37,203 nt of DNA from NCBI GenBank assembly GCA_913060655.1, contig CAJXTG010000015.1, positions 1-37,203 of the forward strand, given 5' to 3'. The notes under the pieces were generated by a model, which worked only from the letters and a program-made list of their open reading frames with translations, was not told the origin of the DNA and searched no databases. The stretch is from an uncultured Nitriliruptoraceae bacterium (lineage in GTDB: Bacteria; Actinomycetota; Nitriliruptoria; Nitriliruptorales; Nitriliruptoraceae). Made by a program: the position numbers and the translations under genes. Positions 7,064 to 15,090 of the stretch are shown in pieces. Numbering within the stretch: position 1 is the stretch's first letter; each line of letters begins with the position of its first letter.

Positions 7064-8448
7064 GCGGCGACCGCGTCCCGCTCGTCGTGCTCGGTGCCGG
7101 CCCCGCCGGGGTGGCCGCCGCCGTCGCCGCCGCCGACGCGGGCGTGCCCGTCACGCTCGTCGACCTCGGGGCCCGTGCGGGCGGGCAGTACCACCGGCGC
7201 GAGCCGGCACCGTTCACCACCGCGCGGGCCGGTGCGCTCCACCACGGGCTCGACCGGTTCAGCGACGACGTCGAGCGGCTCACGCGCGCACCCGGGTTCC
7301 GGCACGTCACCGGCGCGGGCGTGTGGGGGGTGCAGCGGCTGGCCGACGGGGCGGTGCGGCTCGCGACCGACCGGCCCGAGCTGCCGCTGCTCGAGGCCGA
7401 CGCGGTCGTCCTCGCGACGGGGGCGAACGAGCGGGTCGTGCCGTTCCCCGGCTGGGACCTGCCGGGGGTGCTCACCGTCGGCGGCGCGCAGGCGCTGCTG
7501 AAGGGGCAGGGCATGCGGCCCGGCCGCGCCGTCGTCGTCGCCGGGGCGGGCCCGCTGCTGCTGCCCGTCGCCGCCGCACTCGCCCGCGTCCGCACCCACC
7601 TCGTCGCCGTCACCGACGCGAACGACCCGCGTGCGTGGCTGACCGGGTCGCCGCGCGGCCTGCGGCCCGCGACGGTGAAGGAGGGGGCGGCCCACCTGGC
7701 GGCGCTCACCCGCCGCGGCGTGCGGGTCCGCCCCCGCACCGCCGCCATCGCCGCCCACGGCGACGGCCGCGTCGAGGAGGTCGTGCTCGCCCGGCTGGCC
7801 CGCGACTGGACGCCGGTGCCGGGCAGCGAGCGGACCGTCCCCGCGGACGCGCTCGCGACCTCCCACGGGTTCGTCCCCGACGTCGGGCTCGCCGTCGGCC
7901 TCGGCTGCACGCTCGACACCACCGAGGCGACCGCCCCGGCCGTCGCCGTCGACACGCTGCAGGCGACGAGCGTCGCCGGCGTGTGGGCGGCCGGGGAGCT
8001 GACCGGCGTCGGGGGCGCACGGGTCGCCGCCCACGAGGGGACCGTCGCCGGGCTCGCCGCGGCCCGCACGCTCGGCGGCACGGTCGACGACACGACCCTC
8101 GAGCGGGCCGTCGCACGCCGCCGGGCCGACGCGCCGTTCCTGCGCACCCTCGCCCGCGTGCTCACCGTCGGGGACGGGTGGACGACGTGGCTGACCCCTG
8201 ACACGCTGCTGTGCCGCTGCGAGGAGGTCACCGTCGGCACCGTCGACACGGCGATCGCCCGGCGTGACGCCGACGACCTGCGCAGCATCAAGCTGACGAC
8301 CCGCTGCGGCATGGGCCACTGCCAGGCCCGCATGTGCGCGGCGAACGTCGCCGGGCTGCTGACCGCCCGCACCGGCCGTCCGCCCGCCGACCCCGGCACC
8401 CTCGACCGCCGTCCGGTCGCACACCCCGTCCGCCTCGGCGACCTCTGA
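7060..8448 (+). CDS. D-hydroxyproline dehydrogenase, FAD/NAD(P)-type subunit with BFD-like [2Fe-2S] domain (alpha)
   Basis: A 462-residue oxidoreductase similar in layout to HcnB/OoxA-type alpha subunits. VVLGAGPAGVAAAVAAAD (Gly12, Gly14, Gly17) is the FAD dinucleotide motif; VVVAGAGPLLLPVAAAL is a second Rossmann glycine motif; and GVWAAGELTGVGGARVA is the FAD-closing region. The C-terminal part carries CRCEEVT (Cys385, Cys387) and TRCGMGHCQARMC (Cys416, Cys421, Cys426), a bacterioferritin-associated-ferredoxin-like [2Fe-2S] domain. It should form the dehydrogenase complex with the two preceding products and hand electrons to the respiratory chain or another acceptor. The GTG start at 7060 overlaps the previous stop (GTGA), implying coupled, stoichiometric synthesis. 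Confidence 0.88.
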   Translation: MSGDRVPLVVLGAGPAGVAAAVAAADAGVPVTLVDLGARAGGQYHRREPAPFTTARAGALHHGLDRFSDDVERLTRAPGFRHVTGAGVWGVQRLADGAVRLATDRPELPLLEADAVVLATGANERVVPFPGWDLPGVLTVGGAQALLKGQGMRPGRAVVVAGAGPLLLPVAAALARVRTHLVAVTDANDPRAWLTGSPRGLRPATVKEGAAHLAALTRRGVRVRPRTAAIAAHGDGRVEEVVLARLARDWTPVPGSERTVPADALATSHGFVPDVGLAVGLGCTLDTTEATAPAVAVDTLQATSVAGVWAAGELTGVGGARVAAHEGTVAGLAAARTLGGTVDDTTLERAVARRRADAPFLRTLARVLTVGDGWTTWLTPDTLLCRCEEVTVGTVDTAIARRDADDLRSIKLTTRCGMGHCQARMCAANVAGLLTARTGRPPADPGTLDRRPVAHPVRLGDL

Positions 8449-8512
8449 CCGCACCGTCCCCCGACCCGACCCGCGTCCCGTCCCCGACCGACCCGCCCGC
8501 ACGGAGCCACCG

Positions 8513-10042
8513 ATGCCCACGTTCACCAGCCACGACCCGCGCGACGGCGCGCCGCTCGAGACGTTCGTCGAGGACGACGAGCCGGCGGTCGACGCCGCCG
8601 TCGCCGCCGCGACGGCCGCGGCCGGGCCGCTCGCCGCGCTGACGCTGCCCGCACGGGCGGCGCTGCTCGACGCCATCGCCGACGCGCTCGACGCGGACGG
8701 TGCGGCGCTCGTCGCCCGGGCCGACGCGGAGACGGCCCTCGGGGAGGGGCGCCTCGTCGGGGAGCTCGCCCGCACGACCGGCCAGCTGCGCGCGTTCGCC
8801 GACGTCGTGCGGGAGGGTGCGCACCTCGGCGTCGTCATCGACCATGCGGACGCGTCGGCGACGCCGCCGCGGCCCGACCTGCGACGCACGCGCGTGCCGC
8901 TCGGACCGGTCGCCGTGTTCGGCGCGTCGAACTTCCCCCTCGCGTTCGGCGTCGCCGGCGGGGACACCGCCTCGGCGCTCGCCGCCGGCTGCCCCGTCGT
9001 CGCGAAGGCGCATCCGTCGAACGCCGGCACGTCCGCACGGGTCGCGGCCGCGGTCGCGACCGCCGTCGCCGCGGCGGGACTGCCCGAGGGGACCTTCCGG
9101 CTGCTGCAGGGGGCGGGACATGCGGTCGGCGCGGCGCTCGTCACCCACCCCGACGTCACGGCCGTCGCCTTCACCGGCTCGCTCGCCGGCGGCCGTGCCC
9201 TCGCCGACCTCGCGGCCGCCCGGCCCGAGCCGATCCCGGTGTTCGCCGAGATGGGCAGCCACAACCCCGTCTGGGTCACGCCGGCGGCGCTGGCGGCACG
9301 CGGCGCGGCGATCGCGGACGCGCTCGCCGGGTCGGCGACGCTGGGTGTCGGCCAGTTCTGCACGAAGCCGAGCGTCGTGTTCCTGCCCGACGACGACGCG
9401 GCGGCGGCCGACGCGTTCGTCACCCACCTGGCGGCCGCCGTCGCCGCCGCGCCCCTCGCACCGATGCTCGACCGGCGCATCCACGACGCGTTCGACGCCC
9501 GGCGCGGCGCGCTCGCGGCGATCGACGGCATCACCGACGTGACCCCGCCGTCCGACGCTGCGGTGCGCCCCGGCGTGCTCGTCACCGACGTGGCGACGTG
9601 GCGGCGCGAACCGCTCGTCCGCGAGGAGTGCTTCGGCCCGCTCGTCGTCGTGGTCCGCTGCCCCGCCGCCGCGCTCGTCGACACGGTCGCGACCGTCCCG
9701 GGCGGGCTGACCGCGAGCGTGTGGAGCGAGCCGGACGACGACGCCGACCGTGCGACCGCCGCGGCGCTCGTCGCCGGGGCGACACGCCGGGTCGGCCGGG
9801 TCCTGCACGACGGGGTCCCCACGGGCGTGACGGTCGGCTGGGCGCAGCAGCACGGTGGCCCCTACCCGGCGACGACCGCCCCGGCGACGACGTCGGTGGG
9901 CATGCACGCCGTGGACCGCTTCCTCCGGCCCGTCGCCTTCCAGGACCTGCCGGAGGTGCTCCTGCCCGTCTGGCTGCACGATGCGAACCCGTGGGGGCTG
10001 CCGCGGCGGGTCGACGGGCGGCTGGAGCCCGGCGGACGCTGA
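8513..10042 (+). CDS. 2-oxoglutarate semialdehyde dehydrogenase (2,5-dioxovalerate dehydrogenase)
   Basis: A 509-residue aldehyde dehydrogenase, the last step from hydroxyproline to 2-oxoglutarate. The general base lies in VFAEMGSHNP (Glu246) and the nucleophile in GQFCTKPS (Cys283); GASNFPLAFGVAGGDTASAL and VAKAHPSNAGTS are the cofactor-binding segments. The SNFPLAF and FAEMGSHNPV wording is typical of the 2-oxoglutarate semialdehyde dehydrogenase type found with hydroxyproline or sugar-acid pathways rather than of succinate-semialdehyde enzymes. It follows a 64-base pyrimidine-rich gap and a GGAG site, so it is probably the last gene of the operon. A hairpin follows the stop. No dedicated hydroxyproline transporter is present. 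Confidence 0.92.
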   Translation: MPTFTSHDPRDGAPLETFVEDDEPAVDAAVAAATAAAGPLAALTLPARAALLDAIADALDADGAALVARADAETALGEGRLVGELARTTGQLRAFADVVREGAHLGVVIDHADASATPPRPDLRRTRVPLGPVAVFGASNFPLAFGVAGGDTASALAAGCPVVAKAHPSNAGTSARVAAAVATAVAAAGLPEGTFRLLQGAGHAVGAALVTHPDVTAVAFTGSLAGGRALADLAAARPEPIPVFAEMGSHNPVWVTPAALAARGAAIADALAGSATLGVGQFCTKPSVVFLPDDDAAAADAFVTHLAAAVAAAPLAPMLDRRIHDAFDARRGALAAIDGITDVTPPSDAAVRPGVLVTDVATWRREPLVREECFGPLVVVVRCPAAALVDTVATVPGGLTASVWSEPDDDADRATAAALVAGATRRVGRVLHDGVPTGVTVGWAQQHGGPYPATTAPATTSVGMHAVDRFLRPVAFQDLPEVLLPVWLHDANPWGLPRRVDGRLEPGGR

Positions 10043-10049
10043 TCCGCGA

Positions 10050-10066
10050 CGGCGGTGCGACCGCCG
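10050..10066 (+). terminator. Hairpin after the hydroxyproline operon
   Basis: CGGCGGT-GCG-ACCGCCG is a perfect 7-bp stem with a 3-base loop, 8 bases after the stop of the semialdehyde dehydrogenase. There is no T tract, as is usual for hairpin terminators in high-G+C actinobacteria, so termination is plausible but unproven. Confidence 0.45.
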
Positions 10067-10182
10067 ACGGCGGGACGCGCCCGTCGGCCCCGTCTGGCAT
10101 GCTGCTGCGGGCTCGGCTGCGGCCACGGCTGCGGGCAGCGCGGTGACGGTGCGACGACGACGTGATGCGGCAGGGGGCGACG

Positions 10183-10695
10183 ATGATCGGGTTCGGCGAG
10201 GCGATCCGGAACGGCTTCCAGCAGGCCCTGAACGTGCGCGGACGGGCATCCCGCGCCGAGTACTGGTGGTGGGCGCTGCTGAGCGCGGGGGTGCTCCTCG
10301 TGCTCCCCACGGCCGGCGACTCGCTGCTCCTGCTCCCGGTGACGCTGTTCCTGCTCGTCTCGAACCTGACCGTCTCGGTGCGACGGCTCCACGACCGTGG
10401 CCTCTCCGGCCTGTGGCTGCTCGTGGGGCTGACGGCGATCGGCTCGCTGGGACTGCTGGTCGTGTTCCTGCTCCCCGGTGACGCCGCGTCGAACCGGTTC
10501 GGGCCGCCGCGCCTGCCCGACGGTGCGGCCACCGGGTGGGCGCCGCCCGGCGGCGGCACGTGGCGCGGACGCTGGGACGGCGGTGACCCGGGACCGCAGG
10601 GCGGCGCCGGACCCGGCGCGGACCCGGGAGGGATCGGCGAGCGCGGGTGGGACGACCTGCCGCCGCCACCCCCACCGGGCCCGGCCGGCCGCTGA
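10183..10695 (+). CDS. DUF805 family membrane protein
   Basis: A 170-residue DUF805 protein of unknown function. The N terminus MIGFGEAIRNGFQQALNVRG, then RASRAEYWWWALLS, is the family's hallmark, followed by three hydrophobic segments (about residues 33-46, 49-61 and 76-97) and the conserved VSVRRLHDRGLSGLWLL between the last two. The C-terminal 60 residues are a Gly/Pro-rich, probably disordered cytoplasmic tail ending in a polyproline run. I chose the ATG at 10183 because family members begin almost directly with this GFGEAI segment; GTG 10162 or ATG 10165 would add six or seven residues. A GGGGG site lies before it. It is monocistronic, flanked by hairpins. Confidence 0.88.
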   Translation: MIGFGEAIRNGFQQALNVRGRASRAEYWWWALLSAGVLLVLPTAGDSLLLLPVTLFLLVSNLTVSVRRLHDRGLSGLWLLVGLTAIGSLGLLVVFLLPGDAASNRFGPPRLPDGAATGWAPPGGGTWRGRWDGGDPGPQGGAGPGADPGGIGERGWDDLPPPPPPGPAGR

Positions 10696-10712
10696 CCGCT
10701 CAGCCGGTCAGC
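10691..10712. terminator. Bidirectional hairpin between converging genes
   Basis: GCTGACCG (10691-10698) and CGGTCAGC (10705-10712) form a perfect 8-bp stem around a 6-base loop. The hairpin contains the stop codons of both the DUF805 gene and the converging gene on the other strand, so it could end both transcripts. No T tract is present. Confidence 0.55.
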
Positions 10713-11227
10713 GTCGCGAGGAGTGCGGCGACGTCGGACGGGGCCGACGCGGACGGCGGGCCGGTGCGATGGGCGAGCACCGTCCCCGTCCGGGTGACGA
10801 CGAGCGCCTCGACCTCCGTGCCGTCCGCCCCCGGTGCGGACGGACCCGCGAGCCCGCAGGCCCGCCGGTGGCGGGCCGGCAGCCCGTAGGCCGTCAGCGT
10901 GCGGGCGAGCACGTCGGGGTCGGCGATGCCCCGGGCCATCCCGCCGTCGATGAGCCGGCGGGCCGGCCGCCAGCGGGCCGACAGGAACGGCACCTCCACG
11001 ACCGCGGCGGGCAGCGGCGCCGCGGCGCCCCGCGGCGTCGCCGGCACACCGGCGGCGACCGCACGGGCGATCCAGGCGTCGACGTCGCGCTGGTGGCGCT
11101 GCCGGTAGGCGAGCAGGACGAGGGTGCGCTGCGCCGGCAGGTCGGCGGGCAGCCGCCGCACGGTCCCGTCGAGGGCGCGGGTGCGCAGCGGCGCGAGGTG
11201 GAGCCCGTCGACGGCCGGGCCGGTCAC
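10700..11227 (-). CDS. Hypothetical protein, possibly ATP10-like thioredoxin fold
   Basis: A 175-residue protein without signal peptide or membrane segment. RTLVLLAYRQRHQRDVDAWI, VVEVPFLSARWRPARRLIDG and VEALVVTRTGTVLAHR resemble strand-helix-strand elements of a thioredoxin-like fold of the ATP10 or peroxiredoxin-like type, but there is no CxxC or peroxidatic cysteine (its single Cys lies in HRRACGLAG), so a redox role is doubtful. That fold assignment is tentative. The GTG start overlaps the rmuC stop by GTGA, so it is translated as a partner of RmuC. It ends in the hairpin shared with the DUF805 gene. Confidence 0.55.
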   Translation of the reverse strand: MTGPAVDGLHLAPLRTRALDGTVRRLPADLPAQRTLVLLAYRQRHQRDVDAWIARAVAAGVPATPRGAAAPLPAAVVEVPFLSARWRPARRLIDGGMARGIADPDVLARTLTAYGLPARHRRACGLAGPSAPGADGTEVEALVVTRTGTVLAHRTGPPSASAPSDVAALLATLTG

Positions 11228-12492
11228 GCGCCGCCGTCGGCGTCGTCGTCACCGAGCGGGAGCGACGCCGGTCCGTCCCCCGCGAGCCGCGGCGGCGTCG
11301 TCGGCGTCGTGTCGAGCTCGGCGAGGTCGCCCAGGCGTGCGTCGTCGGGGACGGCCGCGAGCTGCTCCACCTTCCGGGCCGACGGCAGCAGCCGCCGTTC
11401 GAAGGAGCCGACGGCGCTGTTGAAGGCGCCGACGCTGCTCGTGAGATGCTTGCCGAGCTTCGCGAGATGGTCGACGAACGTGCCGAGCCGCTTGTGCAGC
11501 TCGAGCACCTCACCGACGATGCGCTCCGCGTTCTCCGCGAGGTTCTGCTGCCGCCAGGACGCCGACACGTTGGTGAGCATCATCGCGAGCGACGTCGGCC
11601 CGGTGATGGCGACACGCAGGGCGAGCGCGCGGCTGAGCAGCTCCGGGTCGGCGTCGAGCGCGGCGGCGAGCGCCGCCTCGTTGGGGACGAACAGGACGAG
11701 CATCCCGATGGACGCGCCGTCGTCGAGGTAGCCGCGGTCGGCGATGGCGCGCACGTGCGCCATCAGGTCCTTCGCGTGCTGGGCGAGATGCTCCTGCTGC
11801 GCGGCGCGGTCGTGGTCGTGCTCGACGGCGCGGAGGAACGCGGCCATCGGCGCCTTCGCGTCGACGTACAGGACCTTGCCGTCGGTGAGGTGGACGGTGA
11901 GGTCCGGCCGGCCGCTGCCCTCCCCCACCTGCTGCACCTGCGTCTCGTACGACACGTGCTCCTTGAGGCCGACGAGCTCGACGATGCGCTGCAGCTGCAG
12001 CTCGCCCCACTGGCCGCGCACCTGGTTGGACCGCATCGCCCGGTCGAGCTGCCCGGTGGCCGCCTGCAGCGCCTCGAGCGTCGTCGCGGTGGCGGTGACC
12101 TGCTCGTGCAGGCGTCCGTAGGCGTCGGCGCGGGCCTGCTCCAGCGCCCGGACCTGGCCGTCGAGCTTCTCCACCCCCTTCGCGAGCGGCTCGACGAGCT
12201 GCCGCAGCGTGTCCTGCGCGGCGCGCGACTGCGCCTCGGTCGCCTCCTGCTGGGTCCGCAGCCGCTCCTCCGTCGCGGCCCGCAGCTGCTCGCTCAGCTG
12301 CATGCCCGACGTCCCCAGCGCCTCCGCGACGGCGCCGCGGGTGAGGTCCTCGAGGACGGGACGGAGCGTGTCGGCGTCGACGGCCGGGGCGTCCGCGCGC
12401 CCGCGGCGGGCGAGGGCGAGGCCGGCGGCGAGGCCGCCACCGCCGAGCACGAGCCCGACGGCGAGCACGAGGAGGAGCGTGGTGGTGTCCAT
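11224..12492 (-). CDS. rmuC: RmuC family DNA recombination protein
   Basis: A 422-residue RmuC homologue. A hydrophobic N terminus (about residues 5-28, TLLLVLAVGLVLGGGGLAAG) is a membrane anchor. A long Gln/Glu/Arg/Ala-rich coiled coil follows (about 60-150), then the RmuC domain with RGQWGELQLQRIVELVGL, GRPDLTVHL and VLYVDAKAPMAAFLRAVE. The Asp and Asp-x-Lys of the last two form the PD-(D/E)xK nuclease-like core. RmuC limits recombination at inverted repeats in Escherichia coli, but its mechanism is poorly known. The ATG at 12492 is preceded at six bases by TAGGCT, suggesting a leaderless mRNA. The C-terminal tail is Asp-rich. It is coupled to the unknown gene at 10700-11227. Confidence 0.92.
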   Translation of the reverse strand: MDTTTLLLVLAVGLVLGGGGLAAGLALARRGRADAPAVDADTLRPVLEDLTRGAVAEALGTSGMQLSEQLRAATEERLRTQQEATEAQSRAAQDTLRQLVEPLAKGVEKLDGQVRALEQARADAYGRLHEQVTATATTLEALQAATGQLDRAMRSNQVRGQWGELQLQRIVELVGLKEHVSYETQVQQVGEGSGRPDLTVHLTDGKVLYVDAKAPMAAFLRAVEHDHDRAAQQEHLAQHAKDLMAHVRAIADRGYLDDGASIGMLVLFVPNEAALAAALDADPELLSRALALRVAITGPTSLAMMLTNVSASWRQQNLAENAERIVGEVLELHKRLGTFVDHLAKLGKHLTSSVGAFNSAVGSFERRLLPSARKVEQLAAVPDDARLGDLAELDTTPTTPPRLAGDGPASLPLGDDDADGGA

Positions 12493-12498
12493 GGCGGC

Positions 12499-12504
12499 AG
12501 CCTA
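12499..12504 (-). promoter_or_regulatory. Leaderless -10 element of rmuC
   Basis: On the minus strand TAGGCT (12504 to 12499) is followed by six bases and the ATG at 12492. No ribosome-binding site is present, as for the other leaderless candidates in this window. Confidence 0.5.
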
Positions 12505-12555
12505 CGAGCCGCCCGCGACAGCGGCCCCGAGGCCGTGCGGCCGCCCCGTGGGCGG

Positions 12556-13578
12556 TCAGGCGAGCTCGGTGGCGAACGCGGCGAGCGCCCGCTCGATCCC
12601 GTCCGCGTCGACGTCGAGGTGGGTGAGCAGGCGCACCCGGCCGGTCGCGACGGACACGCGCACGCCCCGGGCGAGCAGCGCCTGCTGCAGCTCGTGCGGC
12701 TCGCGCCCGACGGGACGCGGGTCGACGAACAGGATGTTCGTGGCCGCCGGGGTCGGGTCCAGACCGAGGTCGACGAGGCCGGCACGCAGCCGCGCGAGGT
12801 TCGCGTGGTCGTCGGCGAGCCGGTCGACGTGATGGTCGAGCGCGTGGAGGCAGCCGGCGGCCATCATGCCGGCCTGCCGCATCGCCCCACCGAAGCGGTG
12901 CTTGAACCGCCACGCCTCCTCGATGAACGCGGCCGGGCCGGCGAGCACCGCCCCGAGCGGCGCGCCGAGCCCCTTGGTGAAGTCGATCCACACCGAGTCG
13001 ACGGCACCGCCCCACCGGTCGGCGGCGACGCCGGAGGCGACGACGGCGTTCATCAGCCGGGCACCGTCGACGTGCACGGGGACGTCGACCGCGTGGGCGG
13101 CGGCGACGACCCCCTCGAACGTGTCGAGCGGCCACACGCTGCCACCGCCGAAGTTGTGGGTCTGCTCGAGGGCGACCAGGCCGAGCTGCGGCCAGTAGTT
13201 GGAGGGCTCCGCGTGCGCGGCGCTCACCGCCTCCGGGCCGAACACGCCGCGGTCCCCGTCGACCGTCTCGAGCTGCACGCCGGACGCCAGGGCGGACCCG
13301 CCACCCTCCGCGCGGGCGATGTGGGCCCAGCGGTCGACGAGCACCAGCGCGCCCGGCGACGTGTGCGTCGCGATGGCGACGAGGTTGCACATCACGCCGG
13401 AGGGGAGGAACACCGCCGCCTCGTGGCCGAGCAGGTCGGCGACGCGCTCGCACAGGGCGGTGACCGTCGGATCCTTGCGCTGCTGCTCGTCACCGACGTC
13501 GGCCGCGGCGATCGCCGCCCGCATCGCCGTCGTCGGACGCGTCTGCGTGTCGCTGGACAGGTCGACGAGCTCGGCCAC
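12556..13578 (-). CDS. ltaE: Low-specificity L-threonine aldolase
   Basis: A 340-residue PLP enzyme of the beta-eliminating lyase/threonine aldolase family, cleaving threonine or allo-threonine to glycine and acetaldehyde. The start ELVDLSSDTQTRPTTAMRAA is typical of the family, as are FLPSGVMCNLVAI, VPVHVDGARLMNA (PLP-pairing Asp) and DFTKGLGAPLGAVLAG, with the PLP lysine at position 202. The GTG at 13578 has AGGAGGG a few bases upstream. Upstream codons in the same frame are shadows of the aldo/keto reductase. It diverges from that gene across a 118-base gap with a palindromic -10 region. Other beta-hydroxy amino acids are possible substrates. Confidence 0.92.
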   Translation of the reverse strand: MAELVDLSSDTQTRPTTAMRAAIAAADVGDEQQRKDPTVTALCERVADLLGHEAAVFLPSGVMCNLVAIATHTSPGALVLVDRWAHIARAEGGGSALASGVQLETVDGDRGVFGPEAVSAAHAEPSNYWPQLGLVALEQTHNFGGGSVWPLDTFEGVVAAAHAVDVPVHVDGARLMNAVVASGVAADRWGGAVDSVWIDFTKGLGAPLGAVLAGPAAFIEEAWRFKHRFGGAMRQAGMMAAGCLHALDHHVDRLADDHANLARLRAGLVDLGLDPTPAATNILFVDPRPVGREPHELQQALLARGVRVSVATGRVRLLTHLDVDADGIERALAAFATELA

Positions 13579-13600
13579 GGGTCCCTCCTGGGTCGGACGG

Positions 13601-13612
13601 GACGCTAGCGTC
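13601..13612. promoter_or_regulatory. Palindromic divergent -10 region
   Basis: GACGCTAGCGTC is a perfect 12-bp palindrome midway between ltaE and the aldo/keto reductase gene. It presents TAGCGT on both strands (13606-13611 plus, 13607-13602 minus). It could therefore serve as a shared -10 for divergent transcription, giving a leader of about 20 bases for ltaE and about 80 for the reductase. Confidence 0.4.
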
Positions 13613-13696
13613 GACGGTCCGGTGGCCGGCACCTCCGACCACCCGCACGGACGGGCTGAGACGGCCGTGACGGACACGACGGACGAGGAGGGCACG

Positions 13697-14767
13697 ATGC
13701 GCAGGCGCGTCCTGGGATCCAGTGGGATGCTCGTCACCGAGTTCACGCTCGGGGCGATGACGTTCGGGGCGGAGACGCCGGAGGACGACACGCACGCGAT
13801 CCTCGACGCGTTCGTCGCCGGCGGTGGGGACACCATCGACTGCGCCGACGTGTACGCCGAGGGTCGCAGCGAGGAGTACGTCGGCCGCTGGATGGCGTCC
13901 CGCGGCAACCGGGACGACGTCGTGCTGATGACCAAGGGCCGCTTCCCCGTCGGCGCCGACGCCGGCCCGAACGGCTTCGGGCTCTCGCGCCGCCACCTGA
14001 CCCGCGCGCTCGACGCGAGCCTCCGGCGGCTCGGCACCGACCACATCGACCTCTACCAGGTCCACGCGTGGGACCCGCTGACCCCACCGGAGCAGTGGCT
14101 GCAGACCCTCGACGCGTTCGTCCGGTCCGGGAAGGTGCGCGAGATCGGCGTGTCCAACCTCAACGGGTGGCAGCTGCAGCGCGCCATCATGCTGGCCCGG
14201 CAGGAGGGCCTCGCCCCGATCGTGTCGCTGCAGCCGCAGTACAACCTGCTGGCACGGGAGGTCGAATGGGAGCTCGTCGACCTGTGCGAGCTCGAGGGGC
14301 TCGGACTGCTGCCGTGGTCGCCGCTGGGCGGTGGCTGGCTGACGGGCAAGTACCGCCGCGAGGTCGTCGCCGCATCGGGGTCGGACGTCCCCACGGGTGC
14401 GACGCGCCTCGGTGAGGACCCGGGCCGCGGGGTCGAGTCCTGGTACAAGCGCAACGACGACCGGGTCCACGCCATCGTCGACGAGGTCGTCGCGATCGCC
14501 GACGCGCGGGGGAACACGCCGTCGCAGGTCGCCCTCGCCTGGGTCAACCACCGGCGCACCGTCGCCTCGACGATCCTCGGTGTGCGCACCGTCGCGCAGC
14601 TCGAGGACAACCTCGGAGCGGTCGGTCTCGAGCTGTCCGCCGAGGAGACGGCCCGGCTCGACGCGGTCAGCGCGCCGGAGCTGCCCGACTACCCCTACGG
14701 CTTCCTCTCCCGTGCGAGCGAGCGGCGGCGCGAGGCGCTCGGTGACCCGGCCGGGTCGGACGGCTGA
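13697..14767 (+). CDS. Aldo/keto reductase
   Basis: A 356-residue NADPH-dependent TIM-barrel reductase of the AKR superfamily, cytoplasmic. The catalytic tetrad is visible: Asp48 and Tyr53 in TIDCADVYAEG, Lys80 in VLMTKGRF and His123 in IDLYQVHAWD. Also typical are VREIGVSNLNGWQL and the cofactor-binding ASTILGVRTVAQLEDNL near the C terminus. The opening RVLGSSGMLVTEFTLGAMTFG places it among the YajO/Gcy-like proteins that reduce sugars and aldehydes; the true substrate is unknown. ATG 13697 follows GAGGAGGG at good spacing. The start of the next gene lies two bases after its stop. Confidence 0.93.
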   Translation: MRRRVLGSSGMLVTEFTLGAMTFGAETPEDDTHAILDAFVAGGGDTIDCADVYAEGRSEEYVGRWMASRGNRDDVVLMTKGRFPVGADAGPNGFGLSRRHLTRALDASLRRLGTDHIDLYQVHAWDPLTPPEQWLQTLDAFVRSGKVREIGVSNLNGWQLQRAIMLARQEGLAPIVSLQPQYNLLAREVEWELVDLCELEGLGLLPWSPLGGGWLTGKYRREVVAASGSDVPTGATRLGEDPGRGVESWYKRNDDRVHAIVDEVVAIADARGNTPSQVALAWVNHRRTVASTILGVRTVAQLEDNLGAVGLELSAEETARLDAVSAPELPDYPYGFLSRASERRREALGDPAGSDG

Positions 14768-14769
14768 GC

Positions 14770-15075
14770 ATGTCCGACCCGGTGCCGGCCCCGGCGCTGG
14801 CCGAGACCGCCCGCATCTGGTTCGACGTCGAGACGGAGCCGGCCGTCGCCGTCGAGGACGGTCGCAGGTTCGTGCTCGCCGAGGACGGCGGCCGCGGACC
14901 CGGCCGGCTGCACCTGTGGACCGCCCCCGCCCCGGTGCGCGACGCGGAGCGGGTCGCCCGGGTGCTCGCCGAAGGACTCGCCGCCTGCGACTTCCCGCCG
15001 GACGGGGACGGGGCGTCCCCGACGCACGTCAGCGCGGCGCTGCGGGCCCACGGCCTCGACCCCGACGACCTCTGA
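14770..15075 (+). CDS. Small hypothetical protein
   Basis: A 101-residue acidic protein I do not recognise. It has alternating strand- and helix-like stretches (ETARIWFDVETEPAVAVEDG, RRFVLAEDGG, AERVARVLAEGLAACDF) and no membrane segment, signal peptide or metal site. The spacing of two bases to the aldo/keto reductase stop argues that the two are co-transcribed and that this is real coding sequence. No strong ribosome-binding site is seen, consistent with re-initiation after the reductase. It converges on ptsI 15 bases away. Confidence 0.5.
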   Translation: MSDPVPAPALAETARIWFDVETEPAVAVEDGRRFVLAEDGGRGPGRLHLWTAPAPVRDAERVARVLAEGLAACDFPPDGDGASPTHVSAALRAHGLDPDDL

Positions 15076-15090
15076 GGACCGCCCGTCGCG

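Noticed and set aside
8449-8512. The pyrimidine-rich gap before the semialdehyde dehydrogenase as a promoter or Rho site.
   Set aside because: It is C-rich and unstructured, but has no TAnnnT element and no recognisable site; it is most simply an intra-operon spacer.
5464-9822. A 1452-codon open frame on the minus strand opposite the hydroxyproline operon.
   Set aside because: It is antisense to six well-recognised genes and its product is low-complexity Arg/Ala/Gly/Ser. In DNA this G+C-rich stop codons are rare, so such frames arise as shadows.
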